64,000 nucleotides of DNA from Cryobacterium roopkundense. GTDB taxonomy: Bacteria > Actinomycetota > Actinomycetes > Actinomycetales > Microbacteriaceae. Shown here piece by piece: positions 1 to 8,148 of this stretch; within the stretch, counting starts at the first letter, position 1, and each line of letters opens with the position of its first letter. Both the position numbers and the translations under genes were made by a program. The stretch spans positions 2,046,001 to 2,110,000 of the forward strand of contig NZ_JACHBQ010000001.1 of assembly GCF_014200405.1 (NCBI RefSeq), written 5' to 3'. Under the pieces are notes generated by a model. That model was not told the DNA's origin. It saw only the letters and a list, made by a program, of their open reading frames with translations, and ran no database searches.

Positions 1-182
1 AGGCCGGGGGCTGCTCCCTGGCGCGACTTCCAATCCGTCGGGTTCACGCCGGAGACCCTCACGCTCACCCTAACTTCGCCGGCACCGGGTGTCGGGATCG
101 GCCGTTCGACCACGTGAAGCACGCTCGGGCCTCCCGTGCGGGTGTAGATGACGGCCTGAGCCACGGGATCTGCTGCGTTCAT
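1..182 (-). CDS. Zinc-type alcohol dehydrogenase / quinone oxidoreductase family protein (N-terminus only)
   Basis: Only about 60 codons lie in the window; the rest continues to the left. The visible N-terminus reads roughly as AVIYTRTGGPSVLHVVERP followed by a P-x-P-G-x-G-E-V-x-V segment and then SGVNPTDWKSRQG. This is the start of the GroES-like domain of medium-chain dehydrogenase/reductases of the NADPH:quinone oxidoreductase type. The ATG at 182 has a GAGG ribosome site upstream. No catalytic residue is visible, so the substrate cannot be stated. It is read in the same direction as the EamA exporter next door, but the 40-bp gap is too little to prove an operon. Confidence 0.8.
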   Translation of the reverse strand, partial: MNAADPVAQAVIYTRTGGPSVLHVVERPIPTPGAGEVRVSVRVSGVNPTDWKSRQGAAPG

Positions 183-222
183 TGACGTTGTCCTCGCCTC
201 GATGTGGTGTTCACGATCCAGA

Positions 223-1149
223 CTAGGCAACCGCCCTTAGTTTTCTGCGTCCCGCAGTCAGGATGGCGAGACCGGCGAGAAGCAGGCTGACCCCGATCAC
301 GGTCGCCACGCTGAAGTTTTCGTGCAGCACGACGATTCCGAGGATGGTTGCGGTCACGGGTTCGAGGAGCGTGATAGTGGCCACCCGGGCGGCAGGAAGG
401 GACTGCAGTCCCTGCGCGAAGAATGTGTACGCAACCGCCGTTGTGATCACGGCGAGCCACAGCGCCGTGGCGAGCCCGGCCGGCTCGGTCAGCCAGGTGA
501 CATCGCTCACGACCAGGACGGGCAGCAGGCCGAGGGCGGCAATGCCGAAGGTCGCGCCCATCGTGCTCGCCGGATCCCACCCCCGGTCGAGCAGAGCCTT
601 ACTGCTCAGCGTGTACACGGCGTAGGAGGCACCGGCGGCAATCGATCCGGCCAGCCCCAGAGCCGTCAGCGACCCATCGAGACCGGAGAGGACCCCTGAG
701 AGCACGAGGACTCCCGCGGCCGCGACGGCCGTGGCGACCGCCCACCGCCCGGTCGGACGTCGGCGCAACACGAGCCATTCCAACAGCCCGGTGAGTGCGG
801 GTGCCGACCCGAGGGCAACGAGGGTGCCCACCGCGACACCGTTTTCGCCCGTGCCCAGGAAGAAGGCCGGCTGATAGGCAGCCACGCCCAGGGCGCCCGC
901 GCAGACCAGCGCTACGGAGCCCCGCCTCGGCCACCGCACCACCCGTGCGTGGGAGGAAAGTTTAGAGCGTGGGCGCCAGATAGCGAGCATCGCGAGGATC
1001 GCTCCCCCGAGAACGATTCTGGCAGCGCCGAGGGACACGGCCGAGGCATCCGCTGCGCCCAGCGCCTGCGCCGTGCCCGTGGTACCGAAGCACACCGCTG
1101 CCGCAACCACGAGCCAGGTCGACAGGGCGACACCACGTGTTCGTTGCAC
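223..1149 (-). CDS. EamA-family (DMT superfamily) transporter
   Basis: A 308-residue, very hydrophobic protein with about ten predicted membrane helices and two EamA-type halves (roughly residues 8-140 and 155-300). The first half begins WLVVAAAVCFGTTGTAQALG and the second contains YAVYTLSSKALLDR. The late motif LLEPVTATILG is typical of EamA repeats. Family members export amino acids, nucleosides or drugs across the inner membrane; the substrate is not predictable. The GTG at 1149 starts the frame without a clear ribosome site, so an internal start is possible. IS copy 1 lies about 100 bp upstream and could affect its promoter. Confidence 0.88.
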   Translation of the reverse strand: MQRTRGVALSTWLVVAAAVCFGTTGTAQALGAADASAVSLGAARIVLGGAILAMLAIWRPRSKLSSHARVVRWPRRGSVALVCAGALGVAAYQPAFFLGTGENGVAVGTLVALGSAPALTGLLEWLVLRRRPTGRWAVATAVAAAGVLVLSGVLSGLDGSLTALGLAGSIAAGASYAVYTLSSKALLDRGWDPASTMGATFGIAALGLLPVLVVSDVTWLTEPAGLATALWLAVITTAVAYTFFAQGLQSLPAARVATITLLEPVTATILGIVVLHENFSVATVIGVSLLLAGLAILTAGRRKLRAVA

Positions 1150-1254
1150 AGGTCAACACTGGCACACGCGCGACTTTGTGTGCCAGCCGTCCAAGCCGAG
1201 GAAGACACCTTTTCGCTCTCCGAAGTCCGGAGATTGGCTCGCGGGGTCTACTAG

Positions 1255-3041
1255 GAGCGTGGGTCAGTAGTACCAAACTTTAAAACGCCGGTCGATTTCC
1301 CGGGCTTGGGGTGGTGGTCTGGGAAAATTGCTTATGAGCGATTCTGATGGCCTGTTCCCCGCGACGGAACTTGAGCACGTTGACGTGGTCGTGGATGACG
1401 GCGTTGAGGCTGGCGGTGGCGTGAACAAGCGGTTTCGGGCTTTCGAGCCGAATGCTGTGATGTTGGTGCCGCCGGATTTGGGTGAGTGGTTGCCGCAGAA
1501 TCACCTTTCCCGTTTCATCGCGGACATCGTCGAAACTCAGCTGGATCTGAAGAAGTTCTATGCCTCTTACGCGAAGTCGAAGGGGCAGCCGCCGTATGAC
1601 CCTCGGTTGATGGTCCGGGTGCTCCTTTACGGGTATTGCGTCGGGGTTCGTTCGTCACGCGAGTTGGAGCGGGTGTGCGTGGACGTGGTCGCGTTTCGCT
1701 GGTTGGCGGCGCAGCAGGCACCTGATTTTCGTTCCATCGCCCGGTTCCGCAAGCGCCATCTCTCCAGTCTGGGAAACGTGTTCTTGCAGGCATTGGAACT
1801 CTGCCGCGCGGCCGGAATGGTCTCACTCGGGCAGGTCGCGTTGGACGGCACGAAGGTGCGCGCGAATGCGTCCCGGCGCAAGGCGATGAGTTACGCCCGG
1901 TTGACGGAGAAGCAGAAGGTCCTCGCCGACGAGGTGTCTGCACTGCTGGCTGACGCGGACGCGATCGATGACGCGGAGGATGCTCGTTTCGGAAAGGACA
2001 AACGCGGTGATGAGTTGCCGCCGGAGCTTGCCCGGCGGGAGTCACGCTTGGTGAAACTGGCCGAAGCGCGCGCGGCCTTGGAGGCCGACGCGGCCGTCCG
2101 GGCGCGGAAAGAGGCCGAGAAGAAGGCCCGGGACAAGGGCGACGATGACGACATTGCTGCGCAGAAGGGTGATGATGCGGCGAAGAACGCGGTCGTGAGG
2201 CCGAAGGCTCAACGCAACTTCACCGACCCGGATTCACGGATCATGAAGACCGCCGACGGGTCGTTCCACTACGCCTACAACGCACAGGCCATCGTTGATG
2301 CCGACCATCAGATCATCGTCGCGACGACGCTGACGAATATTGGCGTGGATGTTGAACAGGTCGTGCCGCTGGTCGAGAAACTCCACGCCACGACCGGCGT
2401 CCTGCCCCGGCAGGTCCTGGCGGATGCCGGGTATTGTTCCGCAACAAATCTGGACTACGCGAAGACTGTTGAAGATGGCAGCGACGGCCGGACCGAGTTT
2501 TTCATCGCGACCGGCCGGGTCAAGCACGGCGAGCGTGTTCCTGAAGTTCCTCGGGGCCGGATCCCGGCCAATGCGACGCTGCGGGAACGCATGGCGCGGA
2601 AGCTCAAGACGAAGAAGGGCCGCGCGGTTTATGCGCGGCGCAAAGCGATCGTGGAGCCCGTGTTCGGTCAGATCCACACTCGGCAGGGCAAGTTTGTGTT
2701 GCTGCGCGGGTTGGAGCAAGCAGCGCACGAGTGGTATCTGATCGCGGCCTGCCACAACCTGATGAAGCTGCACACCATGCAAACCAAGGCGCTTCTGGCC
2801 ACGCCGGCCGCGCTGATAGCTAGCCCGGCAACCTAAAGAGCAGGGCGGAACCGCCCTGACGGGCCGCGGCAACAACCTCGCCTGAACCACCAACGCGACC
2901 GTGGCCCTCTTTTCAATCGGCACAACCACAATCCCTGCGCCACAGGCCTTGATTGCCAGGCCAGCACCGCCCAACCCATCCCGAGGCTTGGACCCGTATT
3001 TCGCGGCACCAACCGTAAATAGGCGTTACTGACTCACGCTC
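1255..3041 (+). mobile_element. IS1182-family insertion sequence, copy 1 (1787 bp)
   Basis: The element is bounded by imperfect terminal inverted repeats: the left end reads GAGCGTGGGTCAGTAGTACC and the right end, inverted, reads GAGCGTGAGTCAGTAACGCC (16 of 20 match). It is flanked on both sides by CTAG (1251-1254 and 3042-3045), read as a 4-bp target duplication. It carries one transposase gene. A hairpin with stem CAGGGCGG follows the transposase stop, at 2840-2857. A second element of exactly the same length lies at 14361-16147 in the same orientation. Copy 1 sits between the divergently read EamA and HNH genes and breaks no gene. The IS1182 assignment rests on the transposase (DUF772-type N-terminus plus DDE domain). 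Confidence 0.93.
1334..2836 (+). CDS. IS1182-family transposase
   Basis: A 500-residue DDE transposase. The N-terminal DUF772-type domain (about residues 25-130) contains YDPRLMVRVLLYGYCVGVRSS. The catalytic domain shows the first Asp in VALDGTKVRANAS, the second in VLADAGYCS and the Glu in AIVEPVFGQIHTRQG. A charged, lysine-rich spacer (about 195-285) lies between the first and second acidic residues, as in this family. A TTG six bases upstream (1328) is in frame, but the ATG at 1334 has GGGAAA seven bases before it and is preferred. The frame is intact, so the element could be active. It differs from copy 2 by one amino acid (Ala in EARAALEA, Gly in copy 2). Confidence 0.95.
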   Translation: MSDSDGLFPATELEHVDVVVDDGVEAGGGVNKRFRAFEPNAVMLVPPDLGEWLPQNHLSRFIADIVETQLDLKKFYASYAKSKGQPPYDPRLMVRVLLYGYCVGVRSSRELERVCVDVVAFRWLAAQQAPDFRSIARFRKRHLSSLGNVFLQALELCRAAGMVSLGQVALDGTKVRANASRRKAMSYARLTEKQKVLADEVSALLADADAIDDAEDARFGKDKRGDELPPELARRESRLVKLAEARAALEADAAVRARKEAEKKARDKGDDDDIAAQKGDDAAKNAVVRPKAQRNFTDPDSRIMKTADGSFHYAYNAQAIVDADHQIIVATTLTNIGVDVEQVVPLVEKLHATTGVLPRQVLADAGYCSATNLDYAKTVEDGSDGRTEFFIATGRVKHGERVPEVPRGRIPANATLRERMARKLKTKKGRAVYARRKAIVEPVFGQIHTRQGKFVLLRGLEQAAHEWYLIAACHNLMKLHTMQTKALLATPAALIASPAT

Positions 3042-3113
3042 CTAGGGAAATACGGCGCCTCTCCCCGTCTCGCGGCCGGGTCGAGTGTCGGTGGTGCCTG
3101 TCACACTTCTCTC

Positions 3114-4583
3114 ATGACAACCCCTATTGAAGTTGTTTTCGTTGATCTGGCCGGGGCGTTAGCCCGGTCAGATACGTCCGCGAGAGCGTTCGCGGAGCTG
3201 TCCGACGACGGGTCGGAGAGCACCCACCGGGCCATCGCCCGCCACCTGCGTGAGGTCACCGCGGCCTACGCCCTCTCGGCGGCGAACATGGCCAACCGAT
3301 CCGACTGGACACTCGGCAGGGAAGGACTGTCACGAAAGAAGGGCTACAACAGCCCCGAAGACTACGTACAAGCCCTCGGCGGCGGAGGCGGAGGCACCAA
3401 GGCGGATACCCGCCGCCTCATCGAGGCCGGCACCATGGCCACCGAAGCCGAAGCCGCCAGGGACAGGCAAGAGCAAGCCGATGTGCTGGCTCTCGAGCAC
3501 CCGGAGGCCCCGCCGGTGGAGGTGCACCGGCCGTGGTTCGCTCCACTGGGCGACGCCGTCACCGACGGCACGCTCAGCGCCGAAGCCGCCACGGCCATTC
3601 GCCGGGGCTTGGGCGAGGTCGCGATTGGTGTCACCGAGGAGATGCTCGCTGACGCGGTCGTCGCCCTGATCGCCCAGTGCCGCATCCTCAACGCCGACCA
3701 GGCCGCGAAGGCCGCGAGGCACTGCCGGGACTCGATCGACGCCGCCGGGATCGCCTCCCGCGCCGACGCCATGCGAGCCCGGCAATACCTCCGAGTGTTC
3801 GACAAGCCCGACGGCATGCTTCACGGGAGCTTTGAGCTCGACCCGGAGAACGGGGCGTACTTCAAAGACTTCCTGCAGCAGGTCATCGGGCCCCGCACCG
3901 GCGGCCCGCGGTTTGTGGAGAAGGGTGAGAGGGAGCGGGCGCAGCGCATCATCGACGACCCGAGGTCCACCGACCAGATCGCCGCCGAATCCTTGATCGA
4001 GGTGATCAAGGTCGCCGCGGGTGCCGACCCCGGCACGATCTTCGGCCGCATTCGGCCCTCGGTGAAACTCGTGGTGACGGAAGCGCCGGCGCCCGCAACA
4101 CCTTCCTCGGGGCTGGTGCTCGTTGGAGACGGGTTCATCGAAGGAACATCCGTCGCGGTGACCACGGCCACGATCGACAGGACGGTGTGCAACACGGGCT
4201 TCACCCCGGTGTTGTTCGGCCGCGACGGATCGCTGCTCGATGTCGGACGGGAGCAACGGCTCTTCACAACTGCGCAACGCGTGGCGCTGGCGCTTCGGGA
4301 CGGCGGGTGCATGTGGAAGGACTGCCTGAAACCACCCAGCTTCTCCGAAGCCCACCACCTGCACCTCTGGAAGGCAGAAGGCGGACTCACCAACCTCGAC
4401 GAAGGCATCCTGCTCTGCAGCCCCCATCATCTGAGGCTGCATAACGATGGGTGGAGGATCATCCGCATCGGAGCGGACTTCTGGCTGATCCCGCCGCCGG
4501 CCGCCGATCCCGCCCAAACCCCGATCCAACTGGTGAGTAAATCACCACTGAAGTTGGGGTCGCCACTCCGGCTCCAGGCATAA
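3114..4583 (+). CDS. DUF222 / HNH endonuclease domain protein (13E12-repeat type)
   Basis: A 489-residue protein with the usual actinobacterial DUF222 architecture: a long alpha-helical N-terminal region (about 15-330) and a C-terminal HNH nuclease domain. The HNH region contains RDGGCMWKDCLKPP, SEAHHLHLW and LLCSPHHLRLHNDGW, giving the metal-binding Cys and His residues and the HH pair. These proteins are found in many copies in Actinobacteria and are often linked to mobile DNA; their biological role is unsettled. It begins 73 bp after the target duplication of IS copy 1. A related protein is at 50036-51493. Nuclease activity is inferred from the intact HNH residues only. Confidence 0.9.
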   Translation: MTTPIEVVFVDLAGALARSDTSARAFAELSDDGSESTHRAIARHLREVTAAYALSAANMANRSDWTLGREGLSRKKGYNSPEDYVQALGGGGGGTKADTRRLIEAGTMATEAEAARDRQEQADVLALEHPEAPPVEVHRPWFAPLGDAVTDGTLSAEAATAIRRGLGEVAIGVTEEMLADAVVALIAQCRILNADQAAKAARHCRDSIDAAGIASRADAMRARQYLRVFDKPDGMLHGSFELDPENGAYFKDFLQQVIGPRTGGPRFVEKGERERAQRIIDDPRSTDQIAAESLIEVIKVAAGADPGTIFGRIRPSVKLVVTEAPAPATPSSGLVLVGDGFIEGTSVAVTTATIDRTVCNTGFTPVLFGRDGSLLDVGREQRLFTTAQRVALALRDGGCMWKDCLKPPSFSEAHHLHLWKAEGGLTNLDEGILLCSPHHLRLHNDGWRIIRIGADFWLIPPPAADPAQTPIQLVSKSPLKLGSPLRLQA

Positions 4584-4705
4584 CGGCACCGCAGCGGCAT
4601 GAGACGCGAGCGTCCGGAGAGCGGCTCGCGCGATCTACTAGGGCAACGCGGCGCATTCCCCATCCCGCTGCCTCGCTCCTCGACCAGCGGAATGGTTGTG
4701 GGTAC

Positions 4706-4734
4706 AAAAAAACCCCGGCTGACCGGGGGTTTTG
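4706..4734 (-). terminator. Rho-independent terminator after tRNA-Val(GAC)
   Basis: On the minus strand a GC stem (CCCCCGGT/CCGGGG) is followed by a run of seven T residues. It begins directly after the tRNA-Val 3' end and is also at the end of the HNH gene region. Confidence 0.85.
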
Positions 4735-4737
4735 TTG

Positions 4738-4809
4738 TGGGCGATACTGGGATCGAACCAGTGACCTCTTCCGTGTCAGGGAAGCGCGCTACCGCTGCGC
4801 CAATCGCCC
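4738..4809 (-). tRNA. tRNA-Val(GAC)
   Basis: A complete cloverleaf on the minus strand: 7-bp acceptor GGGCGAT/ATCGCCC, anticodon stem CTTCC/GGAAG, loop with anticodon GAC, and T arm containing GGTTCGATCC. The 3' CCA is not encoded. It is closely related in sequence to the tRNA-Val(CAC) gene on the opposite strand at 5233. Confidence 0.95.
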
Positions 4810-4829
4810 ATATCTTGACAGAACAAGAA

Positions 4830-4903
4830 TGGAGGTGGATACGGGATTCGAACCCGTGTATACGGCTTTGCAGGCCGCTGCCTCGCCTCTCGGCCAATCC
4901 ACC
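4830..4903 (-). tRNA. tRNA-Cys(GCA)
   Basis: Minus-strand cloverleaf with acceptor GGTGGAT/ATCCACC, anticodon GCA in the loop CTGCAAA, and T arm GGGTTCGAATCCC. The terminal CCA is encoded (4830-4832), unlike in the neighbouring tRNA genes. Confidence 0.95.
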
Positions 4904-4928
4904 GTGTTGGGTTCACTCCAAATGAAGT

Positions 4929-4952
4929 GGAACCGGCCTTTCGGCCGATTCC
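4929..4952 (-). terminator. Hairpin between tRNA-Gly and tRNA-Cys
   Basis: A roughly 10-bp stem closed by a GAAA tetraloop (GGCCGAAAGGCC core), followed on the minus strand by a weak T-rich stretch. It may end tRNA-Gly transcripts or be a processing structure in a common tRNA precursor. Confidence 0.55.
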
Positions 4953-4962
4953 ATATCACTCG

Positions 4963-5034
4963 AGCGGATGACGAGATTCGAACTCGCGACCCTCACCTTG
5001 GCAAGGTGATGCGCTACCACTGCGCCACATCCGC
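4963..5034 (-). tRNA. tRNA-Gly(GCC)
   Basis: Minus-strand cloverleaf with acceptor GCGGATG/CATCCGC, anticodon stem CACCT.../AGGTG, anticodon GCC in the loop, and T arm GAGTTCGAATCTC. No encoded CCA. It is the first of three tRNAs (Gly, Cys, Val) read in the same direction, probably one transcription unit. Confidence 0.95.
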
Positions 5035-5232
5035 ACTGCTGTAAGCGTTTTTGCCTACTCGATGACTATAGCGGCTCGTTGCGACAGAATTCAAACTGAG
5101 ACTCCATCGGCGTGTTGCGCATGACGAATCGAGCGTCGTCAGACGCCTCGATGTGCGCGGGACGCTCGGTCTGGGTTAGTATCAGATGTCGCAGTAGATC
5201 ATGTTCGGTTTTGAGATGATCATATGGCTTCT

Positions 5233-5305
5233 GGGCGATTGGCGCAGCTGGTAGCGCGCTTCCTTCACACGGAAGAGGTCGTGGGTTCAAGTCCCGCATC
5301 GCCCA
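5233..5305 (+). tRNA. tRNA-Val(CAC)
   Basis: Plus-strand cloverleaf with acceptor GGGCGAT/ATCGCCC, anticodon stem CTTCC/GGAAG around TTCACAC (anticodon CAC), and T arm GTGGGTTCAAGTCCCGC. No encoded CCA. Its first half is nearly identical to tRNA-Val(GAC) at 4738, so the two are paralogues now on opposite strands. Confidence 0.95.
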
Positions 5306-5312
5306 CAGAGAG

Positions 5313-5339
5313 AAACCCCCGGTCATCCCGGGGGTTTTT
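5313..5339 (+). terminator. Rho-independent terminator after tRNA-Val(CAC)
   Basis: Stem ACCCCCGG/CCGGGGGT followed by a run of T, starting eight bases after the tRNA. It resembles the terminator after tRNA-Val(GAC). Confidence 0.85.
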
Positions 5340-5383
5340 GTGCCCGCTGACCCGCCCGAATGAATCGCCGACAGCGGATGCGC

Positions 5384-5389
5384 AAGACT
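5384..5389 (+). promoter_or_regulatory. Candidate -10 element of leaderless yigZ mRNA
   Basis: AAGACT lies six bases before the ATG at 5396 and no ribosome site precedes that ATG. This spacing is what actinobacterial leaderless transcripts show. The first base departs from TANNNT, so this is a weaker case than those at 17437, 30223 and 34258. Confidence 0.4.
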
Positions 5390-5395
5390 GGGTGC

Positions 5396-6046
5396 ATGGC
5401 CGATTTCACTGTGCGCGGCGGCGTCGGCCGCGTTGACGCCGAGATCGACATCAAGCGATCCAGGTTTTTGTGCCGCCTCGTGAGAATCGAAACCGAGGAT
5501 GCTGCGCGTGCTGCTATCGACGACGCACGCAAGGAGCACTGGAGTGCGCGTCACCACTGCTCGGCTTTCGTACTCGGACCACATGAAGCACCCAACCAGG
5601 TGCGTCGTGGGAATGACGACGGTGAACCGTCGGGAACGGCCGGTCGGCCCATGCTCGAGGCGCTGTCCGGGCGCGGCTTCGTGGACTGCGTGGCCGTGGT
5701 CACCCGCTATTTCGGTGGCACCCTTCTCGGAGCCGGCGGCCTTGTGCGCGCCTACTCCGAGGCCGTTCTGACCGCAGTCGACGCGGCCCAGTCGCGGGGC
5801 CTGGTCGTGAAGCGCGAGCGCCGTGAACTATTCACGCTCGCCCTCGCCCACGCGGAGGCCGGGCGCATCGAAGCCGACTTGCGCCAACGCGGAGTCGTTA
5901 TTCTGCGGACAGACTACGGGGCTGACGCTGTGCTGCATATCGCTGATGACGACGCCGCGCGACTCACCGCGGTGGTCGCCCAGATAACGGCCGGAAGGGC
6001 GGACCTGGAGACTCAAGGCCACGAATGGGTGGACGTCGAACTGTGA
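5396..6046 (+). CDS. YigZ / IMPACT family protein
   Basis: A 216-residue protein. The N-terminal UPF0029 domain (about 1-125) carries DIKRSRFLCRL, the family signature NDDGEPSGTAGRPMLEAL, and VVTRYFGGTLLGAGGLVRAYSEA. A smaller C-terminal ferredoxin-like domain (about 135-215) follows. Bacterial YigZ is a cytoplasmic protein of uncertain role; eukaryotic IMPACT acts in translation control, and a nucleic-acid or ribosome link is inferred from that. The ATG at 5396 fits the family N-terminus; the frame stays open about 12 codons upstream but without a ribosome site. Confidence 0.93.
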   Translation: MADFTVRGGVGRVDAEIDIKRSRFLCRLVRIETEDAARAAIDDARKEHWSARHHCSAFVLGPHEAPNQVRRGNDDGEPSGTAGRPMLEALSGRGFVDCVAVVTRYFGGTLLGAGGLVRAYSEAVLTAVDAAQSRGLVVKRERRELFTLALAHAEAGRIEADLRQRGVVILRTDYGADAVLHIADDDAARLTAVVAQITAGRADLETQGHEWVDVEL

Positions 6047-6070
6047 TTCGGGTGTGGCCGCTCAGGCCGG

Positions 6071-6286
6071 CTAGGCAGCCACCAGGACCGCGGCATCTTT
6101 CAGGAGACGGCTTTTCGCCACGTGCTCGACCAGGATTGAAATGTATTGACGAACGGGCCTGCCAACGAACTGTGCATACTCAAATTCGACAAGGTTTTCG
6201 ATTCGATCACGGGACACCAAGGGAAACTGTGCTTCCAGACGTTCAATCACCTTGAGGATGTTCTGCCGTTCGGTATGTGGGTCCAT
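6071..6286 (-). CDS. Small three-helix bundle dimerization-domain protein
   Basis: About 71 residues, starting MDPHTERQNILKVIERLEAQFP and containing SRDRIENLVEFEYAQF and ISILVEHVAKSRL. This matches a small actinobacterial family named for a three-helix bundle dimerization domain; no biochemical role is established. The ATG at 6286 matches the usual start. The frame is open further upstream to 6412, but that sequence (PGPRYRNHVHERVFF) looks non-coding. The gene is convergent with yigZ, with 24 bp between stops. Confidence 0.7.
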   Translation of the reverse strand: MDPHTERQNILKVIERLEAQFPLVSRDRIENLVEFEYAQFVGRPVRQYISILVEHVAKSRLLKDAAVLVAA

Positions 6287-6521
6287 GGAGACATTGTCTA
6301 GCACGGTGCCCCGCGTGCATACCCCGATTACAGGTGCCCCCAAAAAAAACACACGCTCGTGGACGTGGTTACGGTAGCGCGGTCCTGGCTCCCTGGATAG
6401 GTCGTCGGGCACTCTGGGGCCATGGCTTGTCCGCCGTGGCCGACTGTCCCCGCAGCATGCGGTGGGAATTCAGCGATCCCCCATACGGTTGCCAGAGAGG
6501 AAGCAACCGAAGGAGACGCAC

Positions 6522-7196
6522 ATGTCACAGATCGCGATTATCGGCGGGCACGGAAAAGTAGCCCTCCACCTGGCCAGAATTCTTACCGGCACCGCTACCG
6601 GCAGTAGCACCGGCGCCGCCCACGCCGTCACCAGTTTCATTCGCAACCCGGACCACGCCGCCGCCGTCAGCGCCACCGGTGCGACTCCCCTATTGGCGGA
6701 CGTGGAAACCCTCGCGGCGGAGGAACTCGCCGACAAACTCGCCGGATTCGATGCCCTTGTCTGGTCGGCCGGCGCCGGCGGCGGCAGCGAGGAGCGCACC
6801 TATGCCGTGGATCGCGACGCCGCGATCAGGTCCATGGACGCGGCCCGTCAAGCCGGGGTCAAACGCTACATCATGGTGTCATTCAAGGGATCCCGGGCGG
6901 ACCACGGAGCGTCCCCTGACGACAGCATGTTTGCGTACTACGAGGCCAAGGCAGCGGCCGACGACTACCTGCGCGCGACGGACCTGTCCTGGACGATCCT
7001 GGGTCCGAGCAGTTTGAACCTCGACGCGGCGACGGGACTTATTTCCGTTGGCTCACACCTGCCGGCGGGAGAGACGTCGAGGGAGAACGTGGCCCTCGTT
7101 GCGGCCGCCGTGCTGGAGAACCCGGCCACGTCGGGACGCTTCATCGAGTTCAACGACGGTGACACGCCCATTGCCACGGCCATCATGGCCGGCTGA
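6522..7196 (+). CDS. NAD(P)-binding SDR-like oxidoreductase (NAD(P)H-binding, atypical SDR)
   Basis: A 224-residue Rossmann-fold protein. The dinucleotide motif is near the N-terminus (IAIIGGHGKVALHLARIL, i.e. GGxGxVA). RNPDHAAAV lies at the end of beta-2, YIMVSFKGS in the core, and YYEAKAAADDYLRATDLSWTILGPSSL supplies the Tyr and Lys of the atypical SDR type. It resembles YhfK/YwnB proteins, which may reduce flavins or sugar derivatives; substrate unknown. The ATG at 6522 has AGGAG seven bases upstream. It stands alone between the small minus-strand gene and a secreted-protein gene. Confidence 0.85.
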   Translation: MSQIAIIGGHGKVALHLARILTGTATGSSTGAAHAVTSFIRNPDHAAAVSATGATPLLADVETLAAEELADKLAGFDALVWSAGAGGGSEERTYAVDRDAAIRSMDAARQAGVKRYIMVSFKGSRADHGASPDDSMFAYYEAKAAADDYLRATDLSWTILGPSSLNLDAATGLISVGSHLPAGETSRENVALVAAAVLENPATSGRFIEFNDGDTPIATAIMAG

Positions 7197-7288
7197 CCCG
7201 TCACCGTTGACCGCGCTTTGCGCCCGGTCATACGATGGAACGCAGCCGGTTAGGCTCTGATTCGCGACGCGACCGATGGAGAGGTGAC

Positions 7289-8131
7289 ATGAGGCGCAAG
7301 AACCTAGTCATCCTCACCGTCGCCGTGACGACGGTTGTTCTGATGGGCGTCGGCTCCCTGGCCGCCGTGCACCGGAACGATTCGATCGTCGCCGCGCAAC
7401 ACGGCTACAACGTGGCACTCAGCGCCTACCACTCCGCTCAGGATGAGGCGTCCGCCGACCTGAAATCGAGCCAGGCGGCCATCGCGTCCGCCCGGGAGAC
7501 ACTTCAGACCAGCGCCGGGCACGTAGCCAGCGAAGAACCCCGAACGGCACTGGCGACCGCATTGACGGAAGCTGAAGCCCGATTGGTTGCTGAGGCCGAC
7601 AGACTGTCCCTGGCAGAGCGCACGGCAGCATCCGCTCCCGAGTCCGACAGTTCCCTCTTTGCACCCGGTGACGGACTTACTCAGGCAGCCACCACGCTGT
7701 CACGCCTGTCGGTCAAAGCGGATTCTCCCACCATCGCCGAAACACTTGTCGCGCCGGAACAGGCCGTGCTCGACTCCATGGCGGCGTGGCGGAGCACCCT
7801 GTACACAAACCACGTGCAGGCGGTCGGGTGGATCCCGGAGTTGGACCAATGCCTGGGCTCCGTGGATATCACCGCCCACTATGCGGGCGTTGCCGCCATC
7901 GCGGAACACTGGTCGTGCGGCGGCAAGAATTTTCCCGACGATGCGGGGACCGTTATCGCGTTGACGGGGGTGCATTCCGGTATCTATCGCGTGGACGGCA
8001 TCGTTGCAATGCTCAACAGCTCGAGGAACGGCGTGGGAGACCTGCCCCGGGGACACGACCTGCTGTACCAGACGTGCCAGAACGGCCAAGGTGCCACGAT
8101 GTCATTCACCGCTCTCACCAAGATCGGCTGA
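7289..8131 (+). CDS. Membrane-anchored or secreted protein of unknown function
   Basis: A 280-residue protein with one hydrophobic segment close to the N-terminus (about residues 7-29, NLVILTVAVTTVVLMGVGSL), a signal anchor or signal peptide. The middle (about 40-130) is Ala/Glu-rich and likely coiled coil. The C-terminal part (about 180-280) is compact and holds three Cys (DQCLGS, HWSCGGK, YQTCQNG), which may form disulfides outside the cell. I recognise no family. The ATG at 7289 has GAGAGGTG directly upstream. Confidence 0.75.
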   Translation: MRRKNLVILTVAVTTVVLMGVGSLAAVHRNDSIVAAQHGYNVALSAYHSAQDEASADLKSSQAAIASARETLQTSAGHVASEEPRTALATALTEAEARLVAEADRLSLAERTAASAPESDSSLFAPGDGLTQAATTLSRLSVKADSPTIAETLVAPEQAVLDSMAAWRSTLYTNHVQAVGWIPELDQCLGSVDITAHYAGVAAIAEHWSCGGKNFPDDAGTVIALTGVHSGIYRVDGIVAMLNSSRNGVGDLPRGHDLLYQTCQNGQGATMSFTALTKIG

Positions 8132-8148
8132 ATCCTCGGATGCGGTCG

